From the NCBI GenBank assembly GCA_017467535.1, contig JAFUST010000002.1, forward strand, positions 1 to 59,894: a DNA stretch of 59,894 bases, written 5' to 3'. A program made the position numbers and the translations under genes. The notes beneath the pieces are model-generated. The model saw nothing but the letters and a program-made list of their open reading frames with translations, was not told where the DNA came from and did not search any database. Below are positions 18,569-28,435 of this stretch, piece by piece. This stretch comes from Prevotella sp. GTDB taxonomy: Bacteria; Bacteroidota; Bacteroidia; Bacteroidales; Bacteroidaceae. Each line of letters opens with the position of its first letter. The first letter of the stretch is position 1.

Positions 18569-21427
18569 ATGAAGAAAAGATTACTCTTACAGATGCTGGT
18601 TGTGCTCTTTGCAGTATGTGGCTACGCTCAGTCGCAGTACTTCTACTCGCACACCGCAAAGTACATGGTCCTGGGAGAAAACCTGCTGACCAATGGTGAC
18701 TTTAGTAATGGTCTTACGGGATGGCAGGATGCCGAAGGCAATGCTGCCAGTGCCGATGCCTGGAGCATTGAGGCAGGTTCTGCAGCAAAAGGTGGCAATG
18801 CCCTGATGAGCCTCTCTGCGCCTAACAGCCTCTATTATGCACAGAAGGTTGAGACTGGCGGTCTCTATGCCGTATCGCTCTACGTGAAGGCAGAGACAAC
18901 CAACGTGAATACCACTATTACTGAAGGCGGTCAGAACCGTATCGACGTGTTCGTTAACACCACTGGTGAATATGCCAAAGGAGAAGGTGCCGTTCAGGTG
19001 GCTTCTACAGAGTCCTTCAGCGATGAGTGGACACAACTGGTGTTTGCTGCCTACATGGAGGACAACCAGTATTTTGTCATTGCTGCCCAAAACGTAGCAA
19101 CTGGCATCATGATCTCCGACATTGCCATCAATACTGTCAAGGAGGTTTATGACACTCGCAAGGGCGAACGCCTGGTGGCCTATCTGGAGAGCCTGCTGAA
19201 GGAGGAAAGTCTCCCCAATGGCCGCGACGCATTGCAGGGTGCCCTGGAAGACTGGCTGAAGCCTGCTCTGCAGGATGTCAACCAAACTAATGATAAGGAT
19301 GCCATGGAGAGTACATTAAGTTCTCTGGACGATGTGGTAACCGAATTCCTCGATGCTAATGGTGCCAACTTGTTCCCGGCCTATTTGCAGGACTGGACTT
19401 CATGGGGACAATACAATTATTCGAAACTTGGCACTAAGGACAACTGGACCTTCGAAGGTGGACGCTGGGGCTTCACTGGCAATACCAACTATCTGGAGTT
19501 TGCTGAGGGCGATGGCTACATTGCCTCTGCAGGTATTCAGAATACTGGCCAGTACACGCTTGATGCCAGTGTGCGCACCAGAGATGACAAACTCAACGAC
19601 CTGCCTGCCGGTAAGTATTTCTTCCAGATTGAGGCACAGGCTGTGGCTGCCGCCAATCGCGCCAATCCTTACGGCTCAAACTATAGTATAGAAATTGCCA
19701 ATCCCTATTTCTTCTTTGGCACCGATACCGTTAAGATAGAAGACGTGATGAGCGGCTATGACTTTAAGACATATTATGCTATCGGTGAGATTAAAGAAGG
19801 AGAAAAGAAAGTCTTCGGCTTCCACTTCCCCATTGTAGACGGAAAGGTTGGCGGTCGCTTCAGTGTACGTAATCCGAAGGCCTACCTGCTTGGTACCAGT
19901 ACTGACGAGCAGGCATACAAGAAGTTGGTCAATGACTTCATCGTCCAGCAGGTCAATCTGAACAAGCGCATCACGGAGTATCCTGTCGAACTGAACGCCA
20001 CCGACTATCCCTGGGAGCAGGACTCGCTGGCTCGCGCCATTGCCGATGCCCAGCCTATCTACGATGCATCTTTGCTGATCATCGATGCTGAGGGCAATGT
20101 GCTCGACAAGGATCAGGTGACCGAGGAAAAGATTCAGGAATTGCTTGATCAGGTGAACGCTTTGGGACGCGCTCGTACATTTGTTATCAATCAGAATGCT
20201 CCTATCGCCACCCTGAAGGAGGCTGTGGCCGCTGGTAATGCTGCCCTGAATGACCCAGCCTATGCTGGTGCTGCCGCAGGAAAGCGTACTGCCCTCCAGG
20301 GTGCCGTTGCTGCTGGTCAGGCTCTGCTCGACGGCATCAGTGCCACCAATCAGGGTGAAGCCTTTACCGAGGCAGCCAATGCGATCCTTACCGCCAAGGA
20401 AGAATTTGAGTCCACTTCGGCCAGCCGAGCCAATCCCACTGAGATTCTGATTAAGAATGCCGACTTCAGCGACTTCTCTGCAGGTAACAATGTCACCGCA
20501 GAAGGTTCTACCAAGGACTGGAACTGGACCATTGGCGAGGGTGCCTCTCGCTGGGAGATTCGTGACAACGAGACGCTGACGCAGGGTCATGGTGCCACCA
20601 TCTGGCGCGGAACCACCGCCGGTCCTAATGGTAAGGCTCAGCAAACTGTCGAACTGGCTTATCAGGGTCTCTATGAGTATCGTGCAGAGGCTTACATTTC
20701 AGAGGAGCGCCTTAACGAACTGGTGGCTGCTGCCACAATAATATATAGTGATGACGAAGACAACAGTATTGCCGTAGACACGCTCTACACACCCAATATC
20801 CGCCTGTTCTTTGGTGAGAACGGTGCCCCCGATTCTGTCACCATCTCGAAGTGCTACCTCGGTGTGAAGAACGACGGAACCTATTTTACTCGCGATGTCA
20901 GCGGCACTGCCTATCCTGGTATGGTTTACGCCACCTATTCTGTCTTCTTCAAGAACACGAGTTCTGCTCCTGTCACGGTCGAGTTTGGCTTAGAGGCTTC
21001 TGAAAACACTGCATCGGTTGGCGCCAACGGCTATGGCTTTGGCAACAACAAGATATTCTACGTGGGCGATGAGACCCAGTATCTCGCTGACACCAAGGCC
21101 GATGTCGAAAAGGCTGTGGCTGACGCCAAGACCCTTGTGGCCGGCGTGGACAACTACTGGGCCGTCAAGGTGAACCGCTACATCGGCGATGCCGAGAAGG
21201 CCACCACCGCCAAGGAGTATCAGAATGCTCTGTGGGGCCTGCAGGAGACGACCTCTCGACTCAGCGCCGTCATCACGGGTGTGAAGGGTGTCTTCGCCGA
21301 CGAGCCTGCCGTACGCCAGGAACTGAAGGGTGTCTACACCATCCAGGGCGTGAAGGTGGCCGACAACGCGGACAGCCTGAAGCCAGGCCTCTACATCATC
21401 AACGGAAAGAAAGTATTCAGGAAGTAA
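18569..21427 (+). CDS. Large secreted carbohydrate-binding-like surface protein
   Basis: A 952-residue exported protein (signal peptide ends near GYA-Q). Residues ~38-190 form a CBM-like jelly roll (LLTNGDFSNGLTGWQ). A second region around 280-450 and a third around 630-820 (IKNADFSDFSAG) resemble it. Between them lie helical, Ala-rich stretches (540-620 and 840-910) of the FIVAR-like type. The end, LKPGLYIINGKKVFRK, is the Prevotella secreted-protein tail. No catalytic signature was recognised. The position between GH106 and PL11 suggests a surface glycan-binding protein that could partly replace the missing SusD-type protein (inference). Confidence 0.7.
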   Translation: MKKRLLLQMLVVLFAVCGYAQSQYFYSHTAKYMVLGENLLTNGDFSNGLTGWQDAEGNAASADAWSIEAGSAAKGGNALMSLSAPNSLYYAQKVETGGLYAVSLYVKAETTNVNTTITEGGQNRIDVFVNTTGEYAKGEGAVQVASTESFSDEWTQLVFAAYMEDNQYFVIAAQNVATGIMISDIAINTVKEVYDTRKGERLVAYLESLLKEESLPNGRDALQGALEDWLKPALQDVNQTNDKDAMESTLSSLDDVVTEFLDANGANLFPAYLQDWTSWGQYNYSKLGTKDNWTFEGGRWGFTGNTNYLEFAEGDGYIASAGIQNTGQYTLDASVRTRDDKLNDLPAGKYFFQIEAQAVAAANRANPYGSNYSIEIANPYFFFGTDTVKIEDVMSGYDFKTYYAIGEIKEGEKKVFGFHFPIVDGKVGGRFSVRNPKAYLLGTSTDEQAYKKLVNDFIVQQVNLNKRITEYPVELNATDYPWEQDSLARAIADAQPIYDASLLIIDAEGNVLDKDQVTEEKIQELLDQVNALGRARTFVINQNAPIATLKEAVAAGNAALNDPAYAGAAAGKRTALQGAVAAGQALLDGISATNQGEAFTEAANAILTAKEEFESTSASRANPTEILIKNADFSDFSAGNNVTAEGSTKDWNWTIGEGASRWEIRDNETLTQGHGATIWRGTTAGPNGKAQQTVELAYQGLYEYRAEAYISEERLNELVAAATIIYSDDEDNSIAVDTLYTPNIRLFFGENGAPDSVTISKCYLGVKNDGTYFTRDVSGTAYPGMVYATYSVFFKNTSSAPVTVEFGLEASENTASVGANGYGFGNNKIFYVGDETQYLADTKADVEKAVADAKTLVAGVDNYWAVKVNRYIGDAEKATTAKEYQNALWGLQETTSRLSAVITGVKGVFADEPAVRQELKGVYTIQGVKVADNADSLKPGLYIINGKKVFRK

Positions 21428-21439
21428 GTTTCCATAACT

Positions 21440-23896
21440 ATGCACAAAATGACAGTGAGAAAATCATTCTTGGGTTTCAGTCTCCTTTTCGCTCTCTGTA
21501 GCGGAACGGTGACTGCCCAAGAGCAGCGGGAGACGCTGGATCGTGGCTTGGTGGCCATCAAGAATGGCAGCAACACCTTCCTCAGTTGGCGTCTGCTGGC
21601 CACCGACGCTGAAGGCACCACGTTCGACGTGCTGCGCGACGGCAATGTGCTGACAGCCGGTAAAGACCTGACGGTGACCAACCTGAGCGTCACTGGCGGT
21701 ACTGACAACAGCGAGTATCAGGTAGTAGCGAAGGTCGACGGCGAGGTCGTGAGCACGAGTGCCGCTGTGAAGCGATGGACCGATATCTATCGCTCGCTGA
21801 AACTGGATCGTCCTGCCTCGCAGTCAGATTATCACTACTTCCCCAACGACTGTTCGGTGGGTGACCTCGATGGTGACGGACAGTACGAACTCATTGTCAA
21901 GTGGGATCCTTCGAACTGTCAGGACAACTCCATCAGCGGCAAGACGGGCAATGTCTACCTGGATGCCTATAAACTGGACGGCACCAAACTGTGGCGCGTA
22001 GACCTTGGCCCCAACATCCGTGCTGGAGCCCACTACACCCAGTTCCTGGTTTACGACTTCAATGGCGACGGCCGTGCCGAACTGATCTGCAAGACGGCGC
22101 AGGGCACCGTAGATGGTCAGGGGCAGTATGTGAACAAGGCCGCTACCGAGAGCAAGATATCCTCGGCCAGCAACTCACTGAAGTATGCCAACACGAGCGG
22201 ACGCATCTTGAGCGGTGCTGAATACCTGACCGTCTTCGAGGGCACCACGGGCCGCGCTATCCACACCATCTGGTACAACCCCAACCGCGGCTGTACCACT
22301 GGTGAGGTGAAGGCCCCCACGGGCTCTGAACTGAAGACCCTCTGGGGCGACGACTACGGCAACCGCTGCGACCGCTTCCTGGCTTGTGTGGCCCATCTCG
22401 ACGGTGCAGACAAGAACGCCTCGGCTGTGATGTGTCGCGGCTATTACACCCGTTCCTACCTCTGGGCCGTAGACTTCGACGGCGAGAAACTCTCCACCAA
22501 GTGGCTGCACGCCTCTGTGTCGCCCACGGTGGTCGAGGTGACCGATGCCCAGGGCAATAAGACCTCGAAGACTTACTCTACCAATACCTCTGGCATCTCG
22601 AGCGGCACCACCGATGTGCACTTCTATTGCACGGCCTATGGTCAGGGCTGCCACTCCGTCGCTGTGGGCGATGTCGATGGTGACGGCTGCGACGAGATCA
22701 TCTACGGCTCGGCCGCTGTCGACAACGACGGCCAGTTGCTTCATACCACGGGTCTTGGTCACGGCGATGCCCTCCATCTGAGCGACCTCATGCCAGATCG
22801 TCCAGGTCTCGAGGTGATGATGGTCCATGAGGAGAAACCCTTCGGCTGGAGCGTGCGCGATGCCAAGACGGGCGAACTGCTCATCCACCACACTGGTCGT
22901 GATGACACGGGCCGAGGCATTGCTGCCGACATCGCGGCCGACCATCGCGGCTTCGAGTACTGGCATAGCGATGACAACGACTATAAGAACAGTTCTAATC
23001 AGACGGTCAAAGGCAACTACAACATCTACAGCAGTCAGGACGAGGTCGTAGGCCACTACACCAACAACTATCCCTTCTACAATTTCCGTATCTACTGGGA
23101 CGACGATGCACAGGACGAACTCTTTGACAAGGGTGCACTGCAAGACGGCAATCTGTCGACCAGACTGCTCACTGCCGGCAACTACGGCAACAGCGTCACC
23201 TATGGTACGAAGGCCAATCCGCTGCTCATTGCCGACATCCTAGGCGACTGGCGCGAGGAGATCGTCATGTTTGACTATAAAGACTCCTGCAGCATCAATA
23301 TCTTCTCGACCACCACGTCAACGAAGATTGCCGTGCCCACCCTGATGCACGACCACATCTACCGTATGTCGGTGGCCTGGCAGAACGTGGGCTATAATCA
23401 GCCGCCCCACCTGGGTTACTATCTGCCCGATGTGGTTGCCACTCGCTTCGAAGTCGTGGGCGAGGGCCAGAAGGAGCAAACCGTCGAGTTGGGTCAGCCC
23501 ATTGCCGACATCGTTTGCCGCCTGAAGAACTGCACGACAGTCATGCTGCAGCATGTCTACCTCGACGGCACGCGCATCAAGAGTTACGCTGCTCCTGACG
23601 GCTGGACTTTTTCGCGCGACACCTCCAAGGGCACCTTCAGGCTCAGCGGCACGCCGACGGAAGCGGGCGACTACGAGTTCACCGTCAAGTCGAGCGGTGA
23701 CATCTCTGGCACTTCTGTCACCGATACCCTGCGCATCCACGTGACCGACCCCACAGGCATTGCGGCCGTCAGCACAGACCGTGCTGCCGCTCCTCAGTAC
23801 TTCGACCTGCAGGGCCGTCGTGTAGAGCAGCCGCAGTCAGGTCGCATCTACATCGTCCGTCGTGGTAGTCACACAGAAAAAGTCCTGGTAAAATGA
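21440..23896 (+). CDS. PL11 rhamnogalacturonan lyase
   Basis: An 818-residue exported lyase that cuts the rhamnose-galacturonate backbone of rhamnogalacturonan I by beta-elimination. Family blocks are LDRGLVAIKNGSNTFLSWR near the N-terminus, then propeller blades with calcium-type repeats (VGDLDGDGQYELIVKWDPSN, YDFNGDGRAELICKTAQG, VGDVDGDGCDEIIYGS) and IADILGDWREEI. The catalytic part ends near residue 620; an Ig-like module and a C-terminal tail with YFDLQGRRV follow. Translation could also begin at the second Met (21449). The stop overlaps the next ATG by ATGA. Confidence 0.95.
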   Translation: MHKMTVRKSFLGFSLLFALCSGTVTAQEQRETLDRGLVAIKNGSNTFLSWRLLATDAEGTTFDVLRDGNVLTAGKDLTVTNLSVTGGTDNSEYQVVAKVDGEVVSTSAAVKRWTDIYRSLKLDRPASQSDYHYFPNDCSVGDLDGDGQYELIVKWDPSNCQDNSISGKTGNVYLDAYKLDGTKLWRVDLGPNIRAGAHYTQFLVYDFNGDGRAELICKTAQGTVDGQGQYVNKAATESKISSASNSLKYANTSGRILSGAEYLTVFEGTTGRAIHTIWYNPNRGCTTGEVKAPTGSELKTLWGDDYGNRCDRFLACVAHLDGADKNASAVMCRGYYTRSYLWAVDFDGEKLSTKWLHASVSPTVVEVTDAQGNKTSKTYSTNTSGISSGTTDVHFYCTAYGQGCHSVAVGDVDGDGCDEIIYGSAAVDNDGQLLHTTGLGHGDALHLSDLMPDRPGLEVMMVHEEKPFGWSVRDAKTGELLIHHTGRDDTGRGIAADIAADHRGFEYWHSDDNDYKNSSNQTVKGNYNIYSSQDEVVGHYTNNYPFYNFRIYWDDDAQDELFDKGALQDGNLSTRLLTAGNYGNSVTYGTKANPLLIADILGDWREEIVMFDYKDSCSINIFSTTTSTKIAVPTLMHDHIYRMSVAWQNVGYNQPPHLGYYLPDVVATRFEVVGEGQKEQTVELGQPIADIVCRLKNCTTVMLQHVYLDGTRIKSYAAPDGWTFSRDTSKGTFRLSGTPTEAGDYEFTVKSSGDISGTSVTDTLRIHVTDPTGIAAVSTDRAAAPQYFDLQGRRVEQPQSGRIYIVRRGSHTEKVLVK

Positions 23897-25053
23897 AACG
23901 AACAATCATTCACTTCATAGTAGTTTTAGTTAGTAGTATAGGCATCTGGGCACAGGCGAGTGCCCAGCCCTATACGTCCATCCGTCCTGGCGAGCGCTGG
24001 CTCGACACGAGCGGTCGGCCCATACAGGCCCACGCCCCGCAGATATTCATGAAGGACGGTGTCTACTATTGGTATGGCGAGAATAAGGAGCGCACCACTA
24101 TGGGCTCGAATGTCTGGACATGGGGCATTCGGGCCTACCGCTCCACCGATTTCTACAACTGGCAGGACATGGGCCTCATCATCGAGCCCGACACCATCAA
24201 TCCGCTGTCGCCGCTGCACTATTCGCAGACGCTCGACCGTCCGCACATACTCTATAATAAGGCCACCCGCAAGTGGGTGTGCTGGATCAAGTCGATGGAC
24301 ACCGACGGCTACTTCATCGTGCTACAGGCCGACCGCTTCGAGGGGCCCTACACGTTGGTCAGGAGTTTCAAGCCCGAGGGCTTCGGCGTGGGCGACTTCG
24401 ACATGTGGCAGGATCCTGCCTCGGGCAAAGCCTACGTCTGGTTTGAGCGGCCTCACTGGGAGATGATCTGCGCCGAACTGACCGACGACTATCTGGGCAC
24501 CAACGGACGGTTCAGCGAACACTTTGTAGGCATCCGTCCGCCCTACACGCGCGAGGCTCCCACCCACTTCATGTGGCGCGGCCGCCACTATCTCTTCACC
24601 AGCGGCACCACGGGCTATGTGCCCAATCCCTCGCAGGTGTGCGTCTTCGACGATCCTCACGGCGACTACGTCGACCTAGGCTCTCCCCACATCGACGATA
24701 AGTATGAAGACTCGTTCGGCTCCCAGATCTGCTGCGTCATCCAGATCCCCGTCATCCAGGAATCTTCAAACTCATCACTCATCACTCATCACTCATCACT
24801 CTTCACTCTACGTCGCTCTTGCCGACCGCTGGCTGCCCTCCATCTGGCAGACGGACGTCCCCCAGCGCACACTGAAGAACAAGGAGAAAGCCTATCTGAA
24901 CCACCAGCCCTTCGACCGCGACTTCAGTCAGCCGCAGGTGAAGGACAAGACGGGCGTGCGGCGCAACAAGTGGGACACCACCCAGGATGCCCGCTACGTC
25001 TTCCTGCCCGTCACGTTCGACGAGCAGGGCAAGCCCACCATCGAGTGGCGTGA
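23893..25053 (+). CDS. GH43-like module, 5' part of a frame-disrupted GH43-GH28 pectinase
   Basis: The frame codes for a signal peptide (cut near ASA-Q) and a five-bladed propeller of the GH43 type: QAHAPQIFMKDGVYYWYGEN (~45-64), TLDRPHILYN, GVGDFDMWQDP and REAPTHFMW. Native sequence ends at SQICCVIQIPV (~residue 288). Then comes the heptamer array and ~95 residues of out-of-frame sequence (RRSCRPLAALH onward) ending at 25053. The true continuation, YVALADRWLPSIWQ, is in the next frame. Removing one 7-bp unit, or adding two, joins the halves. GH43 enzymes of this kind act on arabinose or galactose side chains. The break may be real or an assembly error in the repeat. Confidence 0.8.
   Translation: MKRTIIHFIVVLVSSIGIWAQASAQPYTSIRPGERWLDTSGRPIQAHAPQIFMKDGVYYWYGENKERTTMGSNVWTWGIRAYRSTDFYNWQDMGLIIEPDTINPLSPLHYSQTLDRPHILYNKATRKWVCWIKSMDTDGYFIVLQADRFEGPYTLVRSFKPEGFGVGDFDMWQDPASGKAYVWFERPHWEMICAELTDDYLGTNGRFSEHFVGIRPPYTREAPTHFMWRGRHYLFTSGTTGYVPNPSQVCVFDDPHGDYVDLGSPHIDDKYEDSFGSQICCVIQIPVIQESSNSSLITHHSSLFTLRRSCRPLAALHLADGRPPAHTEEQGESLSEPPALRPRLQSAAGEGQDGRAAQQVGHHPGCPLRLPARHVRRAGQAHHRVA
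24772..24806 (+). repeat. Heptamer array, 4 x TCATCAC plus TCTTCAC, at the GH43/GH28 frame break
   Basis: Five tandem 7-bp units. The upstream gene is in frame 1 and the downstream module in frame 2, a difference of one base, which equals one 7-bp unit modulo 3. Both frames are stop-free through the array. Confidence 0.95.
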
Positions 25054-26554
25054 CGAGTGGCGCGTGGAGGACTATCTCATCCCCACCCGCCAGCAGGTGG
25101 GCCCCCAGGCCATGACCAACGACATTGCGCCCATAGCGGCTCCCTTCCCCATGCCGCAACTGCAGCGACCGGACATCAAAGGTAAGAAGATTGTAGTCAG
25201 GATGAATCGTCAGGGCATGTCGACCCAAGCCATCCAGCGCGCCATAGACCGCGCGTCTGCTCAAGGTGGCGGCGTGGTCGTCATCCCCGCCGGTCGCTGG
25301 CAGTCGGGCCGCATCACCCTGAAGTCTGGCGTCGAACTCCATCTCAGCGAGGGCTGCGAACTGCACTTCAGCGGCCAGATCAAGGACTATCTGCCTGTGG
25401 TATTCACTCGCGACGAAGGCATCGAAATCATGTCGCTCGGCGCCTTCATCTATGCCAACGGTGCCCACAACATCGCCCTCACAGGCAAAGGCCGCATCGT
25501 AGGTCCCTCTACTGACTGCGAAATCTATCAGATCAACAAGGAGAAAGCACTGAACATCGAGACCATCGTCACCTCACCCGACATGCCTGTCAGCGAGCGT
25601 GTCTTCGACGGCCTGGCGCACAGCGGCGAGGTGTTCCTGCCCAAGTCAGTGGCCCCCATCAACTGCAGCAACGTGCTCATTGAGGGCATCACCATAGACC
25701 AGAGCCTCTACTGGAATGTCGTGCCGCAGTATTGTGACAGCGTCATCATACGTGGTGTGACGGTCAACTCGTTCGGTCATGGCCGTACTGACGGCATCGA
25801 CATCGAGTCGTCGAAGAATGTGCTGGTAGAATACTGTCAACTGGACTGCCAGGATGACTGCTACACCATGAAGAGCGGCCGCAATGGCGACGGCCTGCGC
25901 GTCAACCGCCCCACGGAGAACGTCGTGCTGCGCTATAACCTGGCCCTGCGCGGTGCGGGCGGCATCGTCTGCGGCACCGAGATGTCGGCCGGCGTGCGCA
26001 ATGTCTACATGCACGACTGCGTCTTCGACGGCACCGACCAGGCCTTCCGCTTCAAGACGCTGCGTGCACGCGGCGGCGGTCTTGAGAACATCAATGTGGA
26101 ACGCGTACGTGCCCGTGTGCTGCACTACGCCTTCTACTGCGACATGCTGGGCAGCATCAAGTGGGGTGGCGAACTGGCAAAGCGGTTCCCCGCCCCTGAC
26201 GTCTATCCGTTGAGCGACAAGCCGTCGCCCACCACGCCCGACTTCCGCACCATCACGGTCAGCGATGTGGTCATCGATGACTGCGACCAGTTGGTGAAGT
26301 GCATCGGTTTACCGGAGCGTCCCCTGCGCAACGTCCTGTTCCGCAACGTGAAGGGGCATGCCCGCTCGTTCATCTGGCTGCGCGACGTGAAGAGTTTCGT
26401 GCTGCAGAATGTTGACGTGACCGTCGACGACCCCGAGGCCCGCATCGACGGCTGCGAGGGCATCATGCTCTTGGACACCCGTCTGAACGGCAAGGCCCCC
26501 CAGGCGGTGAACTACGAGGGCAAGCCGTCGCAACAGATCATCATCACGAAATAA
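24807..26554 (+). CDS. End of GH43 and GH28 polygalacturonase-like module, 3' part of the disrupted gene
   Basis: This frame begins with the tail of the GH43 domain (YVALADRWLP, RYVFLPVTFDEQGKP) and continues into a GH28 right-handed beta-helix (IVVRMNRQGMSTQAI, then GGVVVIPAGRW). GH28 catalytic blocks are visible: TDGIDI, CQDDCYTMKSG with paired Asp, GAGGIVCGTE where classical members have GHG, and FRFKT. These enzymes hydrolyse galacturonate linkages in pectin. The half has no signal peptide and its first usable ATG is at 25112, so it is probably not made and exported unless the frame is restored. Annotators may call it a separate CDS or a pseudogene. Confidence 0.8.
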
Positions 26555-26592
26555 CAAACTTCAAAATAAACTAACAACTGACAAAACAAACA

Positions 26593-28164
26593 ATGAAAAC
26601 TATTTACAGGAAATTCTGGCTCAGTCTTCTCATGGTCATGGCCGTGGGAGTGGCAAAAGGAGCCACGGAGACGTATGACTTCGTTAAGGCAGCAGAAGGG
26701 ACAACGCAGGCTCCAACCTATGGCGAGACGGTCACCTCAGGTGGTGCCGATCTGCAACTTATTTCAGTAGCAGGTGACAGCTTTAACAACCGCATAGCCG
26801 TAGGTCCTACCACCCGTAACGATGGTACAAGCAACGGATTTATCTTCCGTACAGCCGGCGATTGGAAAGGTCTGTGGTCACAGCATGACGGACGCAATTT
26901 TTCAATTCTCAATTTGGTGAAAGGCAATCGAGTGACGATTACCATCAGCAAGGATGATAAGACACTGAAATTTGTTGATGGAGATGCTGTTGTAAGCGGA
27001 AAAACCTATACTGTACCTGCCAACGGCAATCTCGACTTTATTACCACGGGTAGTGTCTATATTGAGAAGGTGGTTATTGAAGACCCCGTCGAAGCTGAGG
27101 CATTGACTATTGGTATTCCCGCAGTTGACATAACGTATGATTTCACAACGATTGTTCCAAATTCTGAAAATAAAGTTGTTCCAACAAACCAAGACAATGA
27201 CCATAAGGTGACAACGAGTAGTACTAATAATGTGTATAAGCTTGCCACATCAGATAACGATTTCGATAATCGTTTTGGCGTAGGTGGATATACATCAGAT
27301 CGTACAGGAGATAGTGGCTTCCATTTTTATAACCATAGCGGTTATGTAGGACTGTATAACGGATATAGCGGAAGAACATTCTCTGTTCTCGACTTAAAAA
27401 AGGATGATAAGGTGACTATCACTATAAGTCACAATAGCACAACTCTGGCTTTCTTTGACAAAGATAACGCATCAGCATATGCTGGAGATGCTGTTACCAG
27501 CGGTCAGACTTACACCGTGACGGCTAATGGTTCCCTTGACTTTATTTCTACTGGTAGCGTTTACATTGAAAAAGTTCGCATTCAACACGATGCGATTAAT
27601 ATTGGCGGTGCAACATTGGTAAGTTCAAATGCACTTGACTTTACCAATGCTACTATCGAAGCTTATGTTGCATCGGCAGCTGAGGCGGGAACTGTTACTT
27701 TCAAGCGTATTTACAAAGTTCCTGCTTATACGCCGCTATACTTAAAGGCTGCATCTGTTATTACAGAAGAAATTCCTGTTCTCGACGGAGCAGCTGAAAC
27801 CGTCAGCACCAACCTGCTGAAGGGTTCAGCCTCGGCCTCAACACCTTTACAATCAACTGACGACACCAAGTACTACGTCTTTGGCATGAAGGGCGGCAAG
27901 GCCGGTTTCTATCCTGTCAGCACAAATGCCACGCTCACCAGTGCCGCCGGCAAGGCCTATCTGGAACTGACCGCCAGCCAGGTTGCCGCTGCAAGCCGCA
28001 TCTCCATCAAGTTTGAGGACGACAGTCAGACCACTGGCATCAGCACCGCAGTTACAAAGCCTGCCACTGATGACAATGCCTGGTACACCCTGCAAGGTGT
28101 GCGCGTGGCACATCCCACTCGTGGCATTTACGTGAGAAATGGCAAAAAGGTATTCATTAAATAG
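26593..28164 (+). CDS. Secreted protein with two tandem beta-sandwich-like modules
   Basis: A 523-residue exported protein with a signal peptide ending near AKG-A. Two modules of about 140 residues (25-165 and 183-335) are clear duplicates: each has a DSFNNR or DNDFDNR start, a GRNFSILNL or GRTFSVLDL core, KVTITIS, and TANGSLDFISTGSVYIEKV at the end. They look like binding modules, not enzymes. The C-terminal part ends in GIYVRNGKKVFIK. Bases ~27,060-27,790 are noticeably more AT-rich than the flanks. It sits between GH28 and GH2 and probably binds glycan at the surface (inference). Confidence 0.65.
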   Translation: MKTIYRKFWLSLLMVMAVGVAKGATETYDFVKAAEGTTQAPTYGETVTSGGADLQLISVAGDSFNNRIAVGPTTRNDGTSNGFIFRTAGDWKGLWSQHDGRNFSILNLVKGNRVTITISKDDKTLKFVDGDAVVSGKTYTVPANGNLDFITTGSVYIEKVVIEDPVEAEALTIGIPAVDITYDFTTIVPNSENKVVPTNQDNDHKVTTSSTNNVYKLATSDNDFDNRFGVGGYTSDRTGDSGFHFYNHSGYVGLYNGYSGRTFSVLDLKKDDKVTITISHNSTTLAFFDKDNASAYAGDAVTSGQTYTVTANGSLDFISTGSVYIEKVRIQHDAINIGGATLVSSNALDFTNATIEAYVASAAEAGTVTFKRIYKVPAYTPLYLKAASVITEEIPVLDGAAETVSTNLLKGSASASTPLQSTDDTKYYVFGMKGGKAGFYPVSTNATLTSAAGKAYLELTASQVAAASRISIKFEDDSQTTGISTAVTKPATDDNAWYTLQGVRVAHPTRGIYVRNGKKVFIK

Positions 28165-28183
28165 AAACGAGGAGGACGAAACG

Positions 28184-28354
28184 ATGAAGAAACAATATAT
28201 CAATCCTGAAACCACTGTTATAGCCATTGACACCCAGAAACACCTGATGGCAGGGTCTGTCTTCGAAACATTGTATGACACCCCTGTAGGCGATGACACC
28301 GAAGGCTTCGTTCAATACAGCCGCGGCAACTCGTTGTGGGACTACGAAGACTAA
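28184..28354 (+). CDS. 56-residue hypothetical protein in the pectin locus
   Basis: It starts at ATG 28184 behind a strong purine-rich stretch (GAGGAGG), 19 bases after the previous stop. It begins MKKQYINPETTVIAIDT and ends LWDYED, with a hydrophilic, Asp-rich C-terminus and no signal peptide or membrane segment. Small proteins with the same MKK-Y-x-P start recur beside surface-protein genes in Prevotella (from memory); their role is unknown. The intrinsic terminator that follows suggests the upstream operon ends here. Confidence 0.6.
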   Translation: MKKQYINPETTVIAIDTQKHLMAGSVFETLYDTPVGDDTEGFVQYSRGNSLWDYED

Positions 28355-28374
28355 CAACTATCACCAGAACCAAA

Positions 28375-28415
28375 GGCCAGGTGTGGCATCTAAGGAGCCA
28401 CAGCCTGACCTTTTT
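28375..28415 (+). terminator. Intrinsic terminator before the GH2 gene
   Basis: GGCCAGGTGTGGC pairs with GCCACAGCCTGACC (one bulge and a wobble pair) and is followed by TTTTT. The GH2 gene starts only 21 bases further on, so it is read either by readthrough or from a promoter not recognised here. Confidence 0.75.
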
Positions 28416-28435
28416 AAACTTAAAATGAAAACGCA

